From positions 1 through 64,000 of the forward strand of contig NZ_NEHB01000032.1 in NCBI RefSeq assembly GCF_002127655.1: 64,000 nt of DNA, given 5' to 3'. Positions within the stretch are counted from its first letter, which is position 1. Each line of letters begins with the position of its first letter. Positions 25,560-33,804 of the stretch are shown here, one piece after another. The DNA comes from Janthinobacterium sp. GW456P. Lineage in GTDB: Bacteria > Pseudomonadota > Gammaproteobacteria > Burkholderiales > Burkholderiaceae_D. Both the position numbers and the translations under genes were made by a program. The notes beneath the pieces were generated by a model. That model saw nothing but the letters and a program-made list of their open reading frames with translations, had not been told where the DNA came from and made no database searches.

Positions 25560-26858
25560 TTGCTCAAGAAAATCTTCACCGGCCTGCTGCTGTCGCTGGC
25601 ATTGCTCATCGTCGCGGCGCTGGCCGCCTACCTGGTTTACTGGCGCCCCGCGCTGGCGCCCATCGATCCGCCCGCCGCTACGGCATTTTCCCCGCAAGCG
25701 GTGGAGCGGGGCCGCATCTTGGCCGGCATGGGCAATTGCGCCGCCTGCCATACGGCCAAGGGCGGCGCCGAGTACGCGGGCGGCCACGGCCTGGCTACGC
25801 CGTTCGGCACGATCCATGCGACGAACATCACGCCCGACAGGCAGACGGGCATCGGCCGCTGGTCGCTGGCCGCTTTCCAGCGGGCCATGCGCGAAGGCGT
25901 GGGCCGCGATGGCGCCCATTTGTATCCGGTCTTTCCGTACACCCATTTCAACCTGGTCTCGGATGCCGACCTGACGGCCCTGTACGCGTATTTCATGACG
26001 CGCCCGCCCGTGTACGCGGTGGCGCCCGCCAACAGCGTGCCTTTCCCCTTGAACCTGCGGCCCTTGCAGGCGGGCTGGAAGCTGCTGTTTTTCAAGCCGG
26101 CGACGTATCAGCTTGATGCCGCGCAAGGGCTGGACTGGAACCGGGGCCGCTACCTGGCCGAAGGCCTCGCGCATTGCGCCGCCTGCCACACGCCGCGCAA
26201 TGCGCTCGGTGCCGAGCTTGCCGCTTCGGCCTATCTGGGCGCGTCCATCGACCACTGGTATGCGCCGGCCTTGACCAGCGCCAACACGGCGCCCCTGCCG
26301 TGGACGCAGGACGAGCTGTACGCTTTTTTGCGCACGGGGGCGACGGCCTTGCACGGCGTGGCGGCAGGTCCCATGTCGGCCGTCGTGCATGAAGGCATGG
26401 GCGCGTCGCCCGATAGCGATATCCGCGCGCTGTCCGTGTATTTTGCCGGCGTGGCCGGGGCCGAGCAGCGCAAGGTGGATGCGGATGCCGTGGTGAAAGC
26501 CGGCATCGAACGGTCGCAGCGCGTCAGCCTGGTCGACAATGACCGTGGCGCCAGCCTGTACGTGGCAGCCTGCGCGTCGTGCCATTCGAACAGCGATGGA
26601 AAACCCGCGGCCTTGCGCCCGGAACTGAGCTTGAACAGCGCCGTCAGCGCGCCCGATCCCGCCAACCTGATCCAGGTGATATTGCATGGCATCGGCAAGG
26701 ACGAAGCCATGTCCGGCGTGCTGATGCCGGGCTTTGCCGCCTCGCTGACGGACAACGACGTGGCCCAGCTGGCCGCCTATCTGCGCCGCAGCCGCAGCCG
26801 CCAGCCAGCCTGGACGAACCTGGAAGCGGCCGTGGCGCGCGCTCGCGCCGGCAAGTAA
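25560..26858 (+). CDS. Triheme cytochrome c subunit of periplasmic dehydrogenase
   Basis: The 432-residue membrane-anchored protein has an N-terminal hydrophobic helix and three CxxCH haem sites near residues 60, 206 and 338 (CAACH, CAACH, CASCH). This is the layout of cytochrome subunits of membrane-bound alcohol, gluconate and aldehyde dehydrogenases that pass electrons to ubiquinone or oxidases. The two genes behind it encode the Fe-S and Mo subunits, so the three probably form one complex. The start is uncertain: no ATG or GTG is in frame, and the TTG at 25560 gives the best signal anchor, though its ribosome site is weak. Confidence 0.85.
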   Translation: MLKKIFTGLLLSLALLIVAALAAYLVYWRPALAPIDPPAATAFSPQAVERGRILAGMGNCAACHTAKGGAEYAGGHGLATPFGTIHATNITPDRQTGIGRWSLAAFQRAMREGVGRDGAHLYPVFPYTHFNLVSDADLTALYAYFMTRPPVYAVAPANSVPFPLNLRPLQAGWKLLFFKPATYQLDAAQGLDWNRGRYLAEGLAHCAACHTPRNALGAELAASAYLGASIDHWYAPALTSANTAPLPWTQDELYAFLRTGATALHGVAAGPMSAVVHEGMGASPDSDIRALSVYFAGVAGAEQRKVDADAVVKAGIERSQRVSLVDNDRGASLYVAACASCHSNSDGKPAALRPELSLNSAVSAPDPANLIQVILHGIGKDEAMSGVLMPGFAASLTDNDVAQLAAYLRRSRSRQPAWTNLEAAVARARAGK

Positions 26859-26880
26859 ATATGAAAATTTCTTATGAATG

Positions 26881-26906
26881 ACACTTATCTATAACACTTA
26901 TGTATA
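26881..26906 (+). repeat. Tandem 13-bp repeat covering the 2Fe-2S subunit start
   Basis: ACACTTATCTATA and ACACTTATGTATA are directly adjacent and differ at one base. That base makes the second copy contain the ATG start (26900). A six-codon leader frame (26862-26882) ends just at the first repeat. No Shine-Dalgarno sequence is visible before the ATG. Confidence 0.45.
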
Positions 26907-27367
26907 ACCTGACCGTGAATGGCCAGCCCTTCGGCTCCGAGGCCGATGCCGAAACACCGCTGCTGTGGGTGCTGCGCGATGAAGCCCATCTGAAAGGCAC
27001 GAAGTTTGGCTGCGGCATCGGCATGTGCGGCGCCTGCACCGTGCACGTCGATGGGCGCGCCATGCGCTCCTGCATCACGCCGATTGCCGCCGTGGCCGGC
27101 TGCGCCATCACCACCATCGAAGGCCTGTCGCCCGATGGCACGCACCCGCTGCAGCGTGCGTGGCTTGCCACGCAGGCGCCCCAGTGCGGCTATTGCCAGT
27201 CGGGCCAGATCATGCAGGCGGCCACCCTGTTGAAAGACTATCCGCAGCCGACCGATGCGAATATCGATGCCGTCATGAGCGGCAACCTGTGCCGCTGCAT
27301 GGCGTATGTGCGGATCCGCAAGGCCATTAAACTGGCGGCCGGCATGCAGGAGGCGCCCGGTGTTTAA
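26900..27367 (+). CDS. (2Fe-2S) subunit of molybdenum hydroxylase, IorA-like
   Basis: The 155-residue protein has a plant-type ferredoxin domain with cysteines 38, 43, 46 and 58 and a second alpha-helical 2Fe-2S domain with cysteines 96, 99, 131 and 133. This is the small subunit of xanthine-oxidase-family enzymes such as isoquinoline 1-oxidoreductase or bacterial aldehyde oxidoreductase. It relays electrons from the Mo cofactor to the cytochrome c subunit. It has no signal peptide, so export probably occurs together with the Tat-tagged large subunit. Its stop overlaps the next gene by eight bases. Confidence 0.92.
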   Translation: MYNLTVNGQPFGSEADAETPLLWVLRDEAHLKGTKFGCGIGMCGACTVHVDGRAMRSCITPIAAVAGCAITTIEGLSPDGTHPLQRAWLATQAPQCGYCQSGQIMQAATLLKDYPQPTDANIDAVMSGNLCRCMAYVRIRKAIKLAAGMQEAPGV

Positions 27368-29678
27368 GTTGCCGAAAGAAAATTCAGGGACCCGTCCCAG
27401 CGCGCTGGGACGGCGCGGTTTCCTGATCGCCGCCGCCGGCACGGGATTTACGCTGGCCTTCCTGCGCGCCGACAGCTCATCGGCCGCCGGCAAGGCGGCG
27501 CCTGCCCCGCCCTTCAAGCCTGCCGCGCCCGTGTTCGATCCGACCATCTGGTTCGAGATCGACCGCGACGGCATCGTCACCGTCAATATCGCCAAGGCGG
27601 AAATGGGCCAGCACATCGGCACCGCCCTGGCGCGCATCGTCGCCGAGGAGCTGGAAGCGGACTGGAGCAAGGTACGCCTGCATTACGTGGACACGGACCC
27701 GAAATGGGGCTTGATGGTGACGGGCGGCAGCTGGTCCGTCTGGCAGAATTTCGACCCGCTCAGCCGGGCCGGCGCGGCCGGGCGCCTCGCGCTGGTGGAA
27801 GAGGGCGCGCGCCTGCTGCGCGTGCCCGTGTCCGCCTGCCACGCCAAGCTGGGCGTCGTGCATGGCCGGGGACGCTCGATCGGCTATGGCGACATCGTGC
27901 GCCGTGGCAAGCTGGCGCGCCAGTACACGCCCGAGCAACTGAAAGCCATCGTGCTGAAGACGCCGCAGCAGCGCAGGCTGATCGGCCAGCAGGTGCAGGC
28001 GCTCGATATCCCCGCGAAAATCAATGGCACGGCCGTGTACGGCATCGATGCGCACGTGGAGGGCATGCTGTATGCGCGCCCGAAGATCCCGCCCACGCGC
28101 TACGGTGCCAGGGTGGTCTCCATCGACGACTCGGCGGCAAAGAAAGTGAACGGCTATCTGCGCAGCGTGGCGCTGCAGGACCCCAGCGGCACGGTGCCTG
28201 GCTGGGTCATGGTGGTGGCCGAAACGTATGCGGCCGCCATGCGCGCGGCCGAGCTGGTGCAGGTGAAATGGCGGGTCGGCGCGGCGGCCCACGTGGCGGA
28301 GCAGGATATCGTCAGCTATGCGGGCAAGCAGCTGGCCGATGCGAGTCTGGGCGCCCGCGTGGTCGACGATGATGGCGTGGAGCAAGCGTTCAAGGATGCC
28401 AGCCTGCAACTGGAACGCCACTACACGACCAGCACCGTGCTGCATTTCCAGCTGGAACCGGTGAATGCGCTGGCGCAGGAAATCGACGGCGTCTGGCATA
28501 TCCATGCGGGCAATCAATGGCAGTCGTTGATATTGCCCGTGCTGGCGCAGGCGTTGAAAGTGCCGGAGAGCCGTGTCATGCTGCATACTTATCTGCTCGG
28601 CGGCGGCTTCGGACGGCGTTTGAATGGCGATTATTGCGTGCCGGCCGCGCTGGCGGCGCAAGCCGTGGGGCGCCCCGTCAAGATGATCTGCACGCGGTCC
28701 GACGATGCCCGTTTCGATTCGCCCCGTTCGCCGTCCGTGCAGCACGTGCGCATGGCGTTCGATGATGCCGGCAAGGTGTCGGCGATGGTGCACGAGGCCA
28801 GCGCGGGCTGGCCCACGCAAGCGATGATCCCCGCCTTCCTGGCCAAGGATAAGCAGGGCCATCCGTATGACCCGTTCGCCATCGCCGGCGCCGACCACTG
28901 GTATGCGGTGGGCGCGCAGCGCGTGCGGGCCGTGTCGAACGACCTGGCCAACAGCAGTTTTCGCCCCGGCTGGCTGCGCTCCGTGGGGCCGGGCTGGACG
29001 AATTGGGCAGTGGAAAGTTTCATGGACGAGGCGGCGCAGGCGGCCAAGGTCGATCCGCTGGCGTTTCGTTTGTCCTTGCTGCAGGCGACGGGGCGCAATG
29101 CGGGCAGCGCGCCGAACGCCGTCGGCGGCGCCGCGCGCCTGGCCCACGTGCTGCGGCGGGTGGCGGACAAGGCGGGCTGGGGCACGGTCATGCCGCCCGA
29201 CACGGGCCTGGGCATCGCCGCCACGTTCGGCCAGGAACGCGACATGCCCACCTGGACGGCCTGTGTTGCCAGAGTGAAAGTGGACCGCAGTACTTGCATG
29301 GTGAAAGTCGAAAAGCTGTTCATGGTGATCGATGCGGGCAGCATCGTCGACCCCGACGGCGCGCTGGCGCAGGCGGAAGGGGGCGCCCTGTGGGGCGTGA
29401 GCATGGCCTTGCATGAAGGCACGGCTTTCCTGAATGGCGAGGTCAAGGATACCAACCTGAACACTTACACGCCGCTGCGCATGGCCGACGTGCCCGAACT
29501 CGACATCGAATTCGTTGTCAGTACGGCAACGTCGACGGGCATGGGCGAGCCGCCCACCACGGCTGTGGCACCGGCCATCGGCAACGCCATCTTTGCCGCC
29601 GTGGCGTCGCGCGTGCGGCATTTGCCGATCCGCCCGGAAGCCGTGCTGAAGGGGCTGGACCGGCACGGCGCCGTCTGA
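27360..29678 (+). CDS. Molybdopterin-binding large subunit of xanthine-oxidase-family dehydrogenase (IorB-like)
   Basis: The 772-residue catalytic subunit binds the molybdenum cofactor and hydroxylates an aldehyde or N-heterocycle. The GTG start has AGGAGG eight bases upstream. A twin-arginine signal is visible at residues 17-23 (GRRGFLI). Conserved segments include GGGFGRR in the Mo-cofactor region, and [17 protein letters not shown] near the C-terminus, which holds the expected catalytic Glu. Order with a triheme cytochrome and a 2Fe-2S subunit matches membrane-bound aldehyde dehydrogenases. No XdhC-type maturation gene is in the window. The substrate is not determined. Confidence 0.9.
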   Translation: MFKLPKENSGTRPSALGRRGFLIAAAGTGFTLAFLRADSSSAAGKAAPAPPFKPAAPVFDPTIWFEIDRDGIVTVNIAKAEMGQHIGTALARIVAEELEADWSKVRLHYVDTDPKWGLMVTGGSWSVWQNFDPLSRAGAAGRLALVEEGARLLRVPVSACHAKLGVVHGRGRSIGYGDIVRRGKLARQYTPEQLKAIVLKTPQQRRLIGQQVQALDIPAKINGTAVYGIDAHVEGMLYARPKIPPTRYGARVVSIDDSAAKKVNGYLRSVALQDPSGTVPGWVMVVAETYAAAMRAAELVQVKWRVGAAAHVAEQDIVSYAGKQLADASLGARVVDDDGVEQAFKDASLQLERHYTTSTVLHFQLEPVNALAQEIDGVWHIHAGNQWQSLILPVLAQALKVPESRVMLHTYLLGGGFGRRLNGDYCVPAALAAQAVGRPVKMICTRSDDARFDSPRSPSVQHVRMAFDDAGKVSAMVHEASAGWPTQAMIPAFLAKDKQGHPYDPFAIAGADHWYAVGAQRVRAVSNDLANSSFRPGWLRSVGPGWTNWAVESFMDEAAQAAKVDPLAFRLSLLQATGRNAGSAPNAVGGAARLAHVLRRVADKAGWGTVMPPDTGLGIAATFGQERDMPTWTACVARVKVDRSTCMVKVEKLFMVIDAGSIVDPDGALAQAEGGALWGVSMALHEGTAFLNGEVKDTNLNTYTPLRMADVPELDIEFVVSTATSTGMGEPPTTAVAPAIGNAIFAAVASRVRHLPIRPEAVLKGLDRHGAV

Positions 29679-29839
29679 TGCGGGCGCAGGGCAAATTTGA
29701 CGCGCGCCGCGCGTGAACGGACGCAGGCTGGTACACTGAGGCTTGCCGCTCAGGGCGCGCAGGCGGTGCCCGTTCCGGCAAGATCAGCGCAAAATCTGTG
29801 CAACAGCAGCTTGATGTCAGCTCGATAGCGGAGGCAGCC

Positions 29840-30505
29840 ATGCAAGAACAATTTGTCAGCATCACGGCCGATGAACTTCAAATGGACGGCGTGCTTGAAA
29901 TGCCCGAGCGGCCCGTGGGCATCGTCCTGTTTGCCCACGGCGCGGGCGCCGATAGCGACTATCTGGGCGCTTCCAGCCATGCCACCTCCCAGGATTTTCT
30001 GCGAGCGGGCATCGCCACCCTGCGCTTCGACCAGGGCGGCGTCGAGCCTGGCGGCGGCAGCAATGGCCACGCGTATTTCGTGCGCAGCGATATCGTGTTG
30101 CTGGCGCGCCAGCTGGAAAAAGCGCTGGGCTGGCTGCAAGTGGACCCGTCCACCCGGCGCTTGCCCTGCGGCCTGTATGGTTATGGCACCAGCGCGGCCG
30201 TCGTGATGCAGCTGGCAGCCTGGCGCAGTGCGGAAATCGCCGCGCTGGCCGTCTGCGATGGCCAGGTGGAAATGGCGGGCAAGGCGGCGCTGGAAAACGT
30301 GCGCGTGCCATCGTTGCTGATCGTGGGCGGGCGCGACCCCGACGTGGCCGGCCTGAACCGCATGGCGTTTGCCACCTTGCGCTGCGACAAGCAACTGGAA
30401 CAGATCGCCGCCCCCGGCGGCCCCGACACGCGCCACCAGGCGGCCTTGCTGGCTACGGACTGGTACACGCGCCATTTCAACGGGCATACCAGCACGGCGC
30501 AGTAA
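29840..30505 (+). CDS. Degenerate dienelactone-hydrolase-like alpha/beta protein
   Basis: The 221-residue protein follows the pattern of small alpha/beta hydrolases often fused to phosphoribosyltransferases: VGIVLFAHGAGADSD near residue 26, GIATLRFDQGG near residue 57 and VPSLLIVGGRD near residue 153. The expected nucleophile motif GxSTG reads GYGTS at 114-118, so the catalytic Ser is Gly116. The usual GAxH histidine segment is also absent (APGGPDTRHQ). It is therefore probably not an ordinary esterase. The start has GGAGG six bases upstream. Confidence 0.78.
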   Translation: MQEQFVSITADELQMDGVLEMPERPVGIVLFAHGAGADSDYLGASSHATSQDFLRAGIATLRFDQGGVEPGGGSNGHAYFVRSDIVLLARQLEKALGWLQVDPSTRRLPCGLYGYGTSAAVVMQLAAWRSAEIAALAVCDGQVEMAGKAALENVRVPSLLIVGGRDPDVAGLNRMAFATLRCDKQLEQIAAPGGPDTRHQAALLATDWYTRHFNGHTSTAQ

Positions 30506-30514
30506 GGCGGCAGA

Positions 30515-31381
30515 TCAGGCGGCGCGCAGCGTACGCGCATGGAAGCGCACGTGCTCTTCCATGAAACTGGCGATGAAGTAATAGCCATGGTCGTAGCCGG
30601 CATGGCGGCGCAGCCGCAAGGGCTGGCCCGCGTCGCGGCACGCCGCTTCGAACACCTCGGGGTAGAGTTGCTCGGGCAGGAATTTGTCGGCCAGGCCCTG
30701 GTCGATCAAGATGCCTTCCGGGAACAGCGGCGGCCGGCCCTGCAGGCCGCGCATCAGTGCGCTGGCGTCGTACTGCTGCCAGCTGGCCTCGTCGCTGCCC
30801 AGGTAGCCCGTGAATGCCTTTTTGCCCCATGGACATTGGCTCGGCGCGGCGATGGGGGCGAAGGCGGAGACGGAGCGGAACAGCGCAGGATTGCGCAAGG
30901 CCAGCATCAGCGCGCCATGGCCGCCCATCGAGTGACCGAAAATGCCCGTGCGTTGCGCATCGATCGCCAGTTCCTGTTCCAGCAGCGCGCGCAATTCCAG
31001 GATATAGCTGTACATGCGGTAGTGGCTGCTCCACGGCGCCTCGGTGGCGTCCACGTAAAAGCCGGCGCCCGCGCCGAAATCCCAGGCGTCCGTCTCGCCG
31101 GCGATGTTCGCGCCACGTGGGCTGGTGTCGGGGGCGATCAGGATCACGCCTTCCTCGGCCGCCACGCGCTGCGCGCCGCCCTTGATCATGAACGTTTCTT
31201 CCGTGCAGGTCAGGCCCGCCAGATAAAACAGGGCAGGGCGTTTGGTGGCGACCACGCCGCCTGGCGCCGTGTCGGGAATGAAGGCCGAGAAACGCATGGG
31301 CAAGCCGATGGCTTGCGCGTCGTGGCGATAAAAGCGTTGTACGCCGCCAAAACAGGCGTGTTCACTCAACAGTTCCAGCAT
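30515..31381 (-). CDS. fghA: S-formylglutathione hydrolase
   Basis: Hydrolyses S-formylglutathione to formate and glutathione in formaldehyde detoxification. The 288-residue esterase-D family protein has YLAGLTCTEETF near residue 53, the serine elbow GHSMGGHGA near residue 149, and the catalytic His in AGYDHGYYFI near the end. The usual partner gene for glutathione-dependent formaldehyde dehydrogenase is not in the window. It follows the sirtuin gene by 56 bases on the same strand. Confidence 0.92.
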   Translation of the reverse strand: MLELLSEHACFGGVQRFYRHDAQAIGLPMRFSAFIPDTAPGGVVATKRPALFYLAGLTCTEETFMIKGGAQRVAAEEGVILIAPDTSPRGANIAGETDAWDFGAGAGFYVDATEAPWSSHYRMYSYILELRALLEQELAIDAQRTGIFGHSMGGHGALMLALRNPALFRSVSAFAPIAAPSQCPWGKKAFTGYLGSDEASWQQYDASALMRGLQGRPPLFPEGILIDQGLADKFLPEQLYPEVFEAACRDAGQPLRLRRHAGYDHGYYFIASFMEEHVRFHARTLRAA

Positions 31382-31437
31382 GAATTCTCCTCGTTAATTG
31401 CACAGTATAGCCAGAGCGGCGCGGGGCCGGCACGGGA

Positions 31438-32301
31438 TCAGCCCAGCATGGCCGCTAATGCAGGCAGGATGTCTTGTGCCGGGGCATCGGTCTTGAATGC
31501 CAGCAAATGGTCGGCGCGCGTCTTGCCCATATTGATGGCGGCCACGGGCTTGCCCGTCTCGGCCGCCATGCGGCACAGGCGAAAGCTCGAATACACCATG
31601 ACGGACGAGCCCACCACCAGCAGGGCGCTGGCCGCGTGCATCTTGCTTTCGGCTTCGGCCGTGCAGGCGGCAGGTACGCCATCGCCGAAAAACACCACGT
31701 CGGGCTGCAGGGTGCCGCAGCAGCGGGGGCATGCCGGCACGTGGAAGGTGGCCAGCAGGGACGGTTCCAGCAAGGCGTCGCCGTCGGGCGCCGGCGTGGC
31801 CGTGGCCCCCAACATCTGGGGATTGTCGCGTTCGAGCTGATCCTGGATCAATCGGCGCGTATGGCGTGCCCGGCAATCAAGGCAGATCACGCCATGTATG
31901 CTGCCGTGCAACTCCGTGACGGCGGCGCTGCCTGCCTGCTGATGCAGGCCATCCACGTTTTGCGTGACCAGGCCGCCGATCTGCTGATGTTGTGCCAGTT
32001 GCGCGATGATCAGGTGACCGGGATTCGGCGTGGCGCGCGCCAGCGTGGGCCAGCCCACCATGCTGCGCGCCCAGTAGCGGCGGCGCACGGCTTCCTGGCG
32101 GCGAAAATCGGGGCCTTGTACGGGGGCATTGCCGCGCCGCACGCCTTCCGTGTCGCGGTAAGCGGGTATGCCGGACGCCGTGCTGATGCCGGCGCCCGTC
32201 AGCAACAGCACGTCAGGATGGCGCTGGAGGAACTGCGCCAGCTGCTCGAGGGTGTGGTGCGCGCTGGCGGGCTGCTGGCTGGCTGAAGAAAAGTTTTGCA
32301 T
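31438..32301 (-). CDS. NAD-dependent protein deacetylase/deacylase, Sir2 family
   Basis: The 287-residue sirtuin has LLTGAGISTASGIPAYRD near residue 34, TQNVDGLHQQAG near residue 112, and a zinc site from CLDC and CPRCC pairs. The overall pattern resembles the longer class II (SIRT4-like) bacterial sirtuins. It removes acyl groups from protein lysines with NAD+. The 49-bp gap to signal peptidase I suggests it may be read from that promoter too. Confidence 0.9.
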   Translation of the reverse strand: MQNFSSASQQPASAHHTLEQLAQFLQRHPDVLLLTGAGISTASGIPAYRDTEGVRRGNAPVQGPDFRRQEAVRRRYWARSMVGWPTLARATPNPGHLIIAQLAQHQQIGGLVTQNVDGLHQQAGSAAVTELHGSIHGVICLDCRARHTRRLIQDQLERDNPQMLGATATPAPDGDALLEPSLLATFHVPACPRCCGTLQPDVVFFGDGVPAACTAEAESKMHAASALLVVGSSVMVYSSFRLCRMAAETGKPVAAINMGKTRADHLLAFKTDAPAQDILPALAAMLG

Positions 32302-32349
32302 GATGCGCCATGCTAACCGAAAAGCGCGGCGCCGTTGCGAGGGCGAGGT

Positions 32350-33021
32350 TTACTCCAGTTTCATGCCGAAACGCTGCAGCCGCGGCTGCCAATGCTCCTG
32401 GATATTGGCCGAGACGAGGATGCGTTCGGCTTTGCCGATCAGCAATGCGCGGGGCACGAAACCGAAGTAGCGCGAGTCGGCGCTGTTGTCGCGGTTATCG
32501 CCCAGCATGAGGAAATGGTCGGCCGGCACCGTCACGGGGGCAAAGCTGCGCGCCGCGCCGGCGATTTGCGGCAAGACCTGGATGCGGTGCTGCTCGGTCG
32601 CGTTGCGCTCGCTGATGCGCTGCGCCGTCAGCTGGCCCACGTGGGCGATGGTTTCGGGCGCCGTGTCGAGCGCCGTGTACTGGGCGGGCTGGCCATTGAT
32701 GACCAGCTGTTCATTGCGCATTTCCACCGTGTCGCCGGGCAGGGCGATGATGCGCTTGATCAAGCGCGTGCCGTCTTTCGGCGAGGAAAAGGTGACGATG
32801 TCGCCCCGTTGCGGTTCACCGAGGCGCTGCAGCACGATATCGGTGAGCGGCACTTTCAGGTTGAAGGCGAGGCGGTTGACGAAGACCACGTCGCCCTCGA
32901 GCAGATTGGGGCGCATGGAGGCCGACGGGATGGGATTCCAGTCCGCCACGGCCGTGCGGAACACGCCGAACAGCAGGAGAAACATCAAAAAACCTTTGTT
33001 GGCGCGCATCCATGTGCTCAT
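32350..33021 (-). CDS. lepB: Signal peptidase I
   Basis: Cleaves signal peptides on the outer face of the inner membrane. The 223-residue protein has one N-terminal membrane segment (about residues 10-26), the catalytic serine in IPSASMRPNLLEGD, the catalytic lysine in GTRLIKRIIALPGD, and the box GDNRDNSADSRYFGFVP. It is shorter than E. coli LepB (324) and is not next to lepA, so it may be a second peptidase of this organism. Confidence 0.9.
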   Translation of the reverse strand: MSTWMRANKGFLMFLLLFGVFRTAVADWNPIPSASMRPNLLEGDVVFVNRLAFNLKVPLTDIVLQRLGEPQRGDIVTFSSPKDGTRLIKRIIALPGDTVEMRNEQLVINGQPAQYTALDTAPETIAHVGQLTAQRISERNATEQHRIQVLPQIAGAARSFAPVTVPADHFLMLGDNRDNSADSRYFGFVPRALLIGKAERILVSANIQEHWQPRLQRFGMKLE

Positions 33022-33184
33022 GTCGGCTCTTTCGCTGGGCTGTGCCCGTGATGGTGAAGGGAGGCGCCATTGCTGCTGGCGTCCTATGCACGATGCACGG
33101 CGAGGCTGAAGCCAGTCTTAAATCAAGCGCATGCGGGGCCGATGGCGTGACCGCTGTTGCGTGCACGCATCACCGTGCCAGCCA

Positions 33185-33430
33185 TCAGGGATGGCGGCAC
33201 GGCGCTTTCGTATCGTCGTTGCCGTTTGGCAGACGCTTGCCATGCACTTCATCCCACAGTTCGCCCAGCGCCACCAGCAAGCCACCGGCGACGAGGGGGA
33301 TCGCTACCAGCCATGGAGCGCTGTCGAGCCAGGGGCCCAGCAGGATGGCCGAGACCACGGCGATGACGATGGCGCCGCACCAGAAGCGGCGCGGATGGTG
33401 TAGCGTGAACAGGTAGTGTAGATTGATCAT
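33185..33430 (-). CDS. Small membrane protein, 81 residues
   Basis: Starts with MINLHYLFTLHHPRRF and has two hydrophobic segments (about residues 17-33 and 38-56) followed by a polar tail. The ATG has AAGGAGG upstream and overlaps the stop of the preceding small membrane gene by four bases. I recognise no family. The two genes look like a translationally coupled pair encoding a small membrane complex. Confidence 0.65.
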   Translation of the reverse strand: MINLHYLFTLHHPRRFWCGAIVIAVVSAILLGPWLDSAPWLVAIPLVAGGLLVALGELWDEVHGKRLPNGNDDTKAPCRHP

Positions 33431-33678
33431 ATATCCTCCTTGGTGAGCAGGCGGAACAGCCTGGCGGCCAGGATGCTGCTGACGGCGATGACGATGCAGC
33501 CGTCCAGGAAAAACAGCACCTTGCCGACCAGATGCATGCCCTGTATCAGGTAGGCGGGCAATTCCTGCGCTTCCGCCCATTGCGTCATGCGTGCCAGCAC
33601 GATGGCGGCGGCAAAGATGACGAGGGCCAAGGCCAGCACCAGCAGCACATGTTCGAACAGGCGGTGACGCAGTTTCAT
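33427..33678 (-). CDS. Small membrane protein, 83 residues
   Basis: A basic N-terminus (MKLRHRLFEH) precedes two strongly hydrophobic segments at about residues 10-30 and 50-75. I recognise no family. The stop overlaps the next gene (ATGA). The pair lies between oleate hydratase and signal peptidase I and has no clear functional link to either. Confidence 0.65.
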   Translation of the reverse strand: MKLRHRLFEHVLLVLALALVIFAAAIVLARMTQWAEAQELPAYLIQGMHLVGKVLFFLDGCIVIAVSSILAARLFRLLTKEDI

Positions 33679-33804
33679 GTTGGACTTGGCAAAGTAGGGA
33701 AGATTCCCGGACCTCGACGTTATCAGTCCGATATCGCCGTGCTTTGCGTTGTCGCAAAGGCGCGCCCGATGGGATGAAAACGCCGTTGACGCGGGAAAAT
33801 ATGC

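Noticed and set aside
27477-29666. 729-codon frame opposite the molybdenum subunit
   Set aside because: No domain visible; the sense strand encodes a clear xanthine-oxidase-family subunit.
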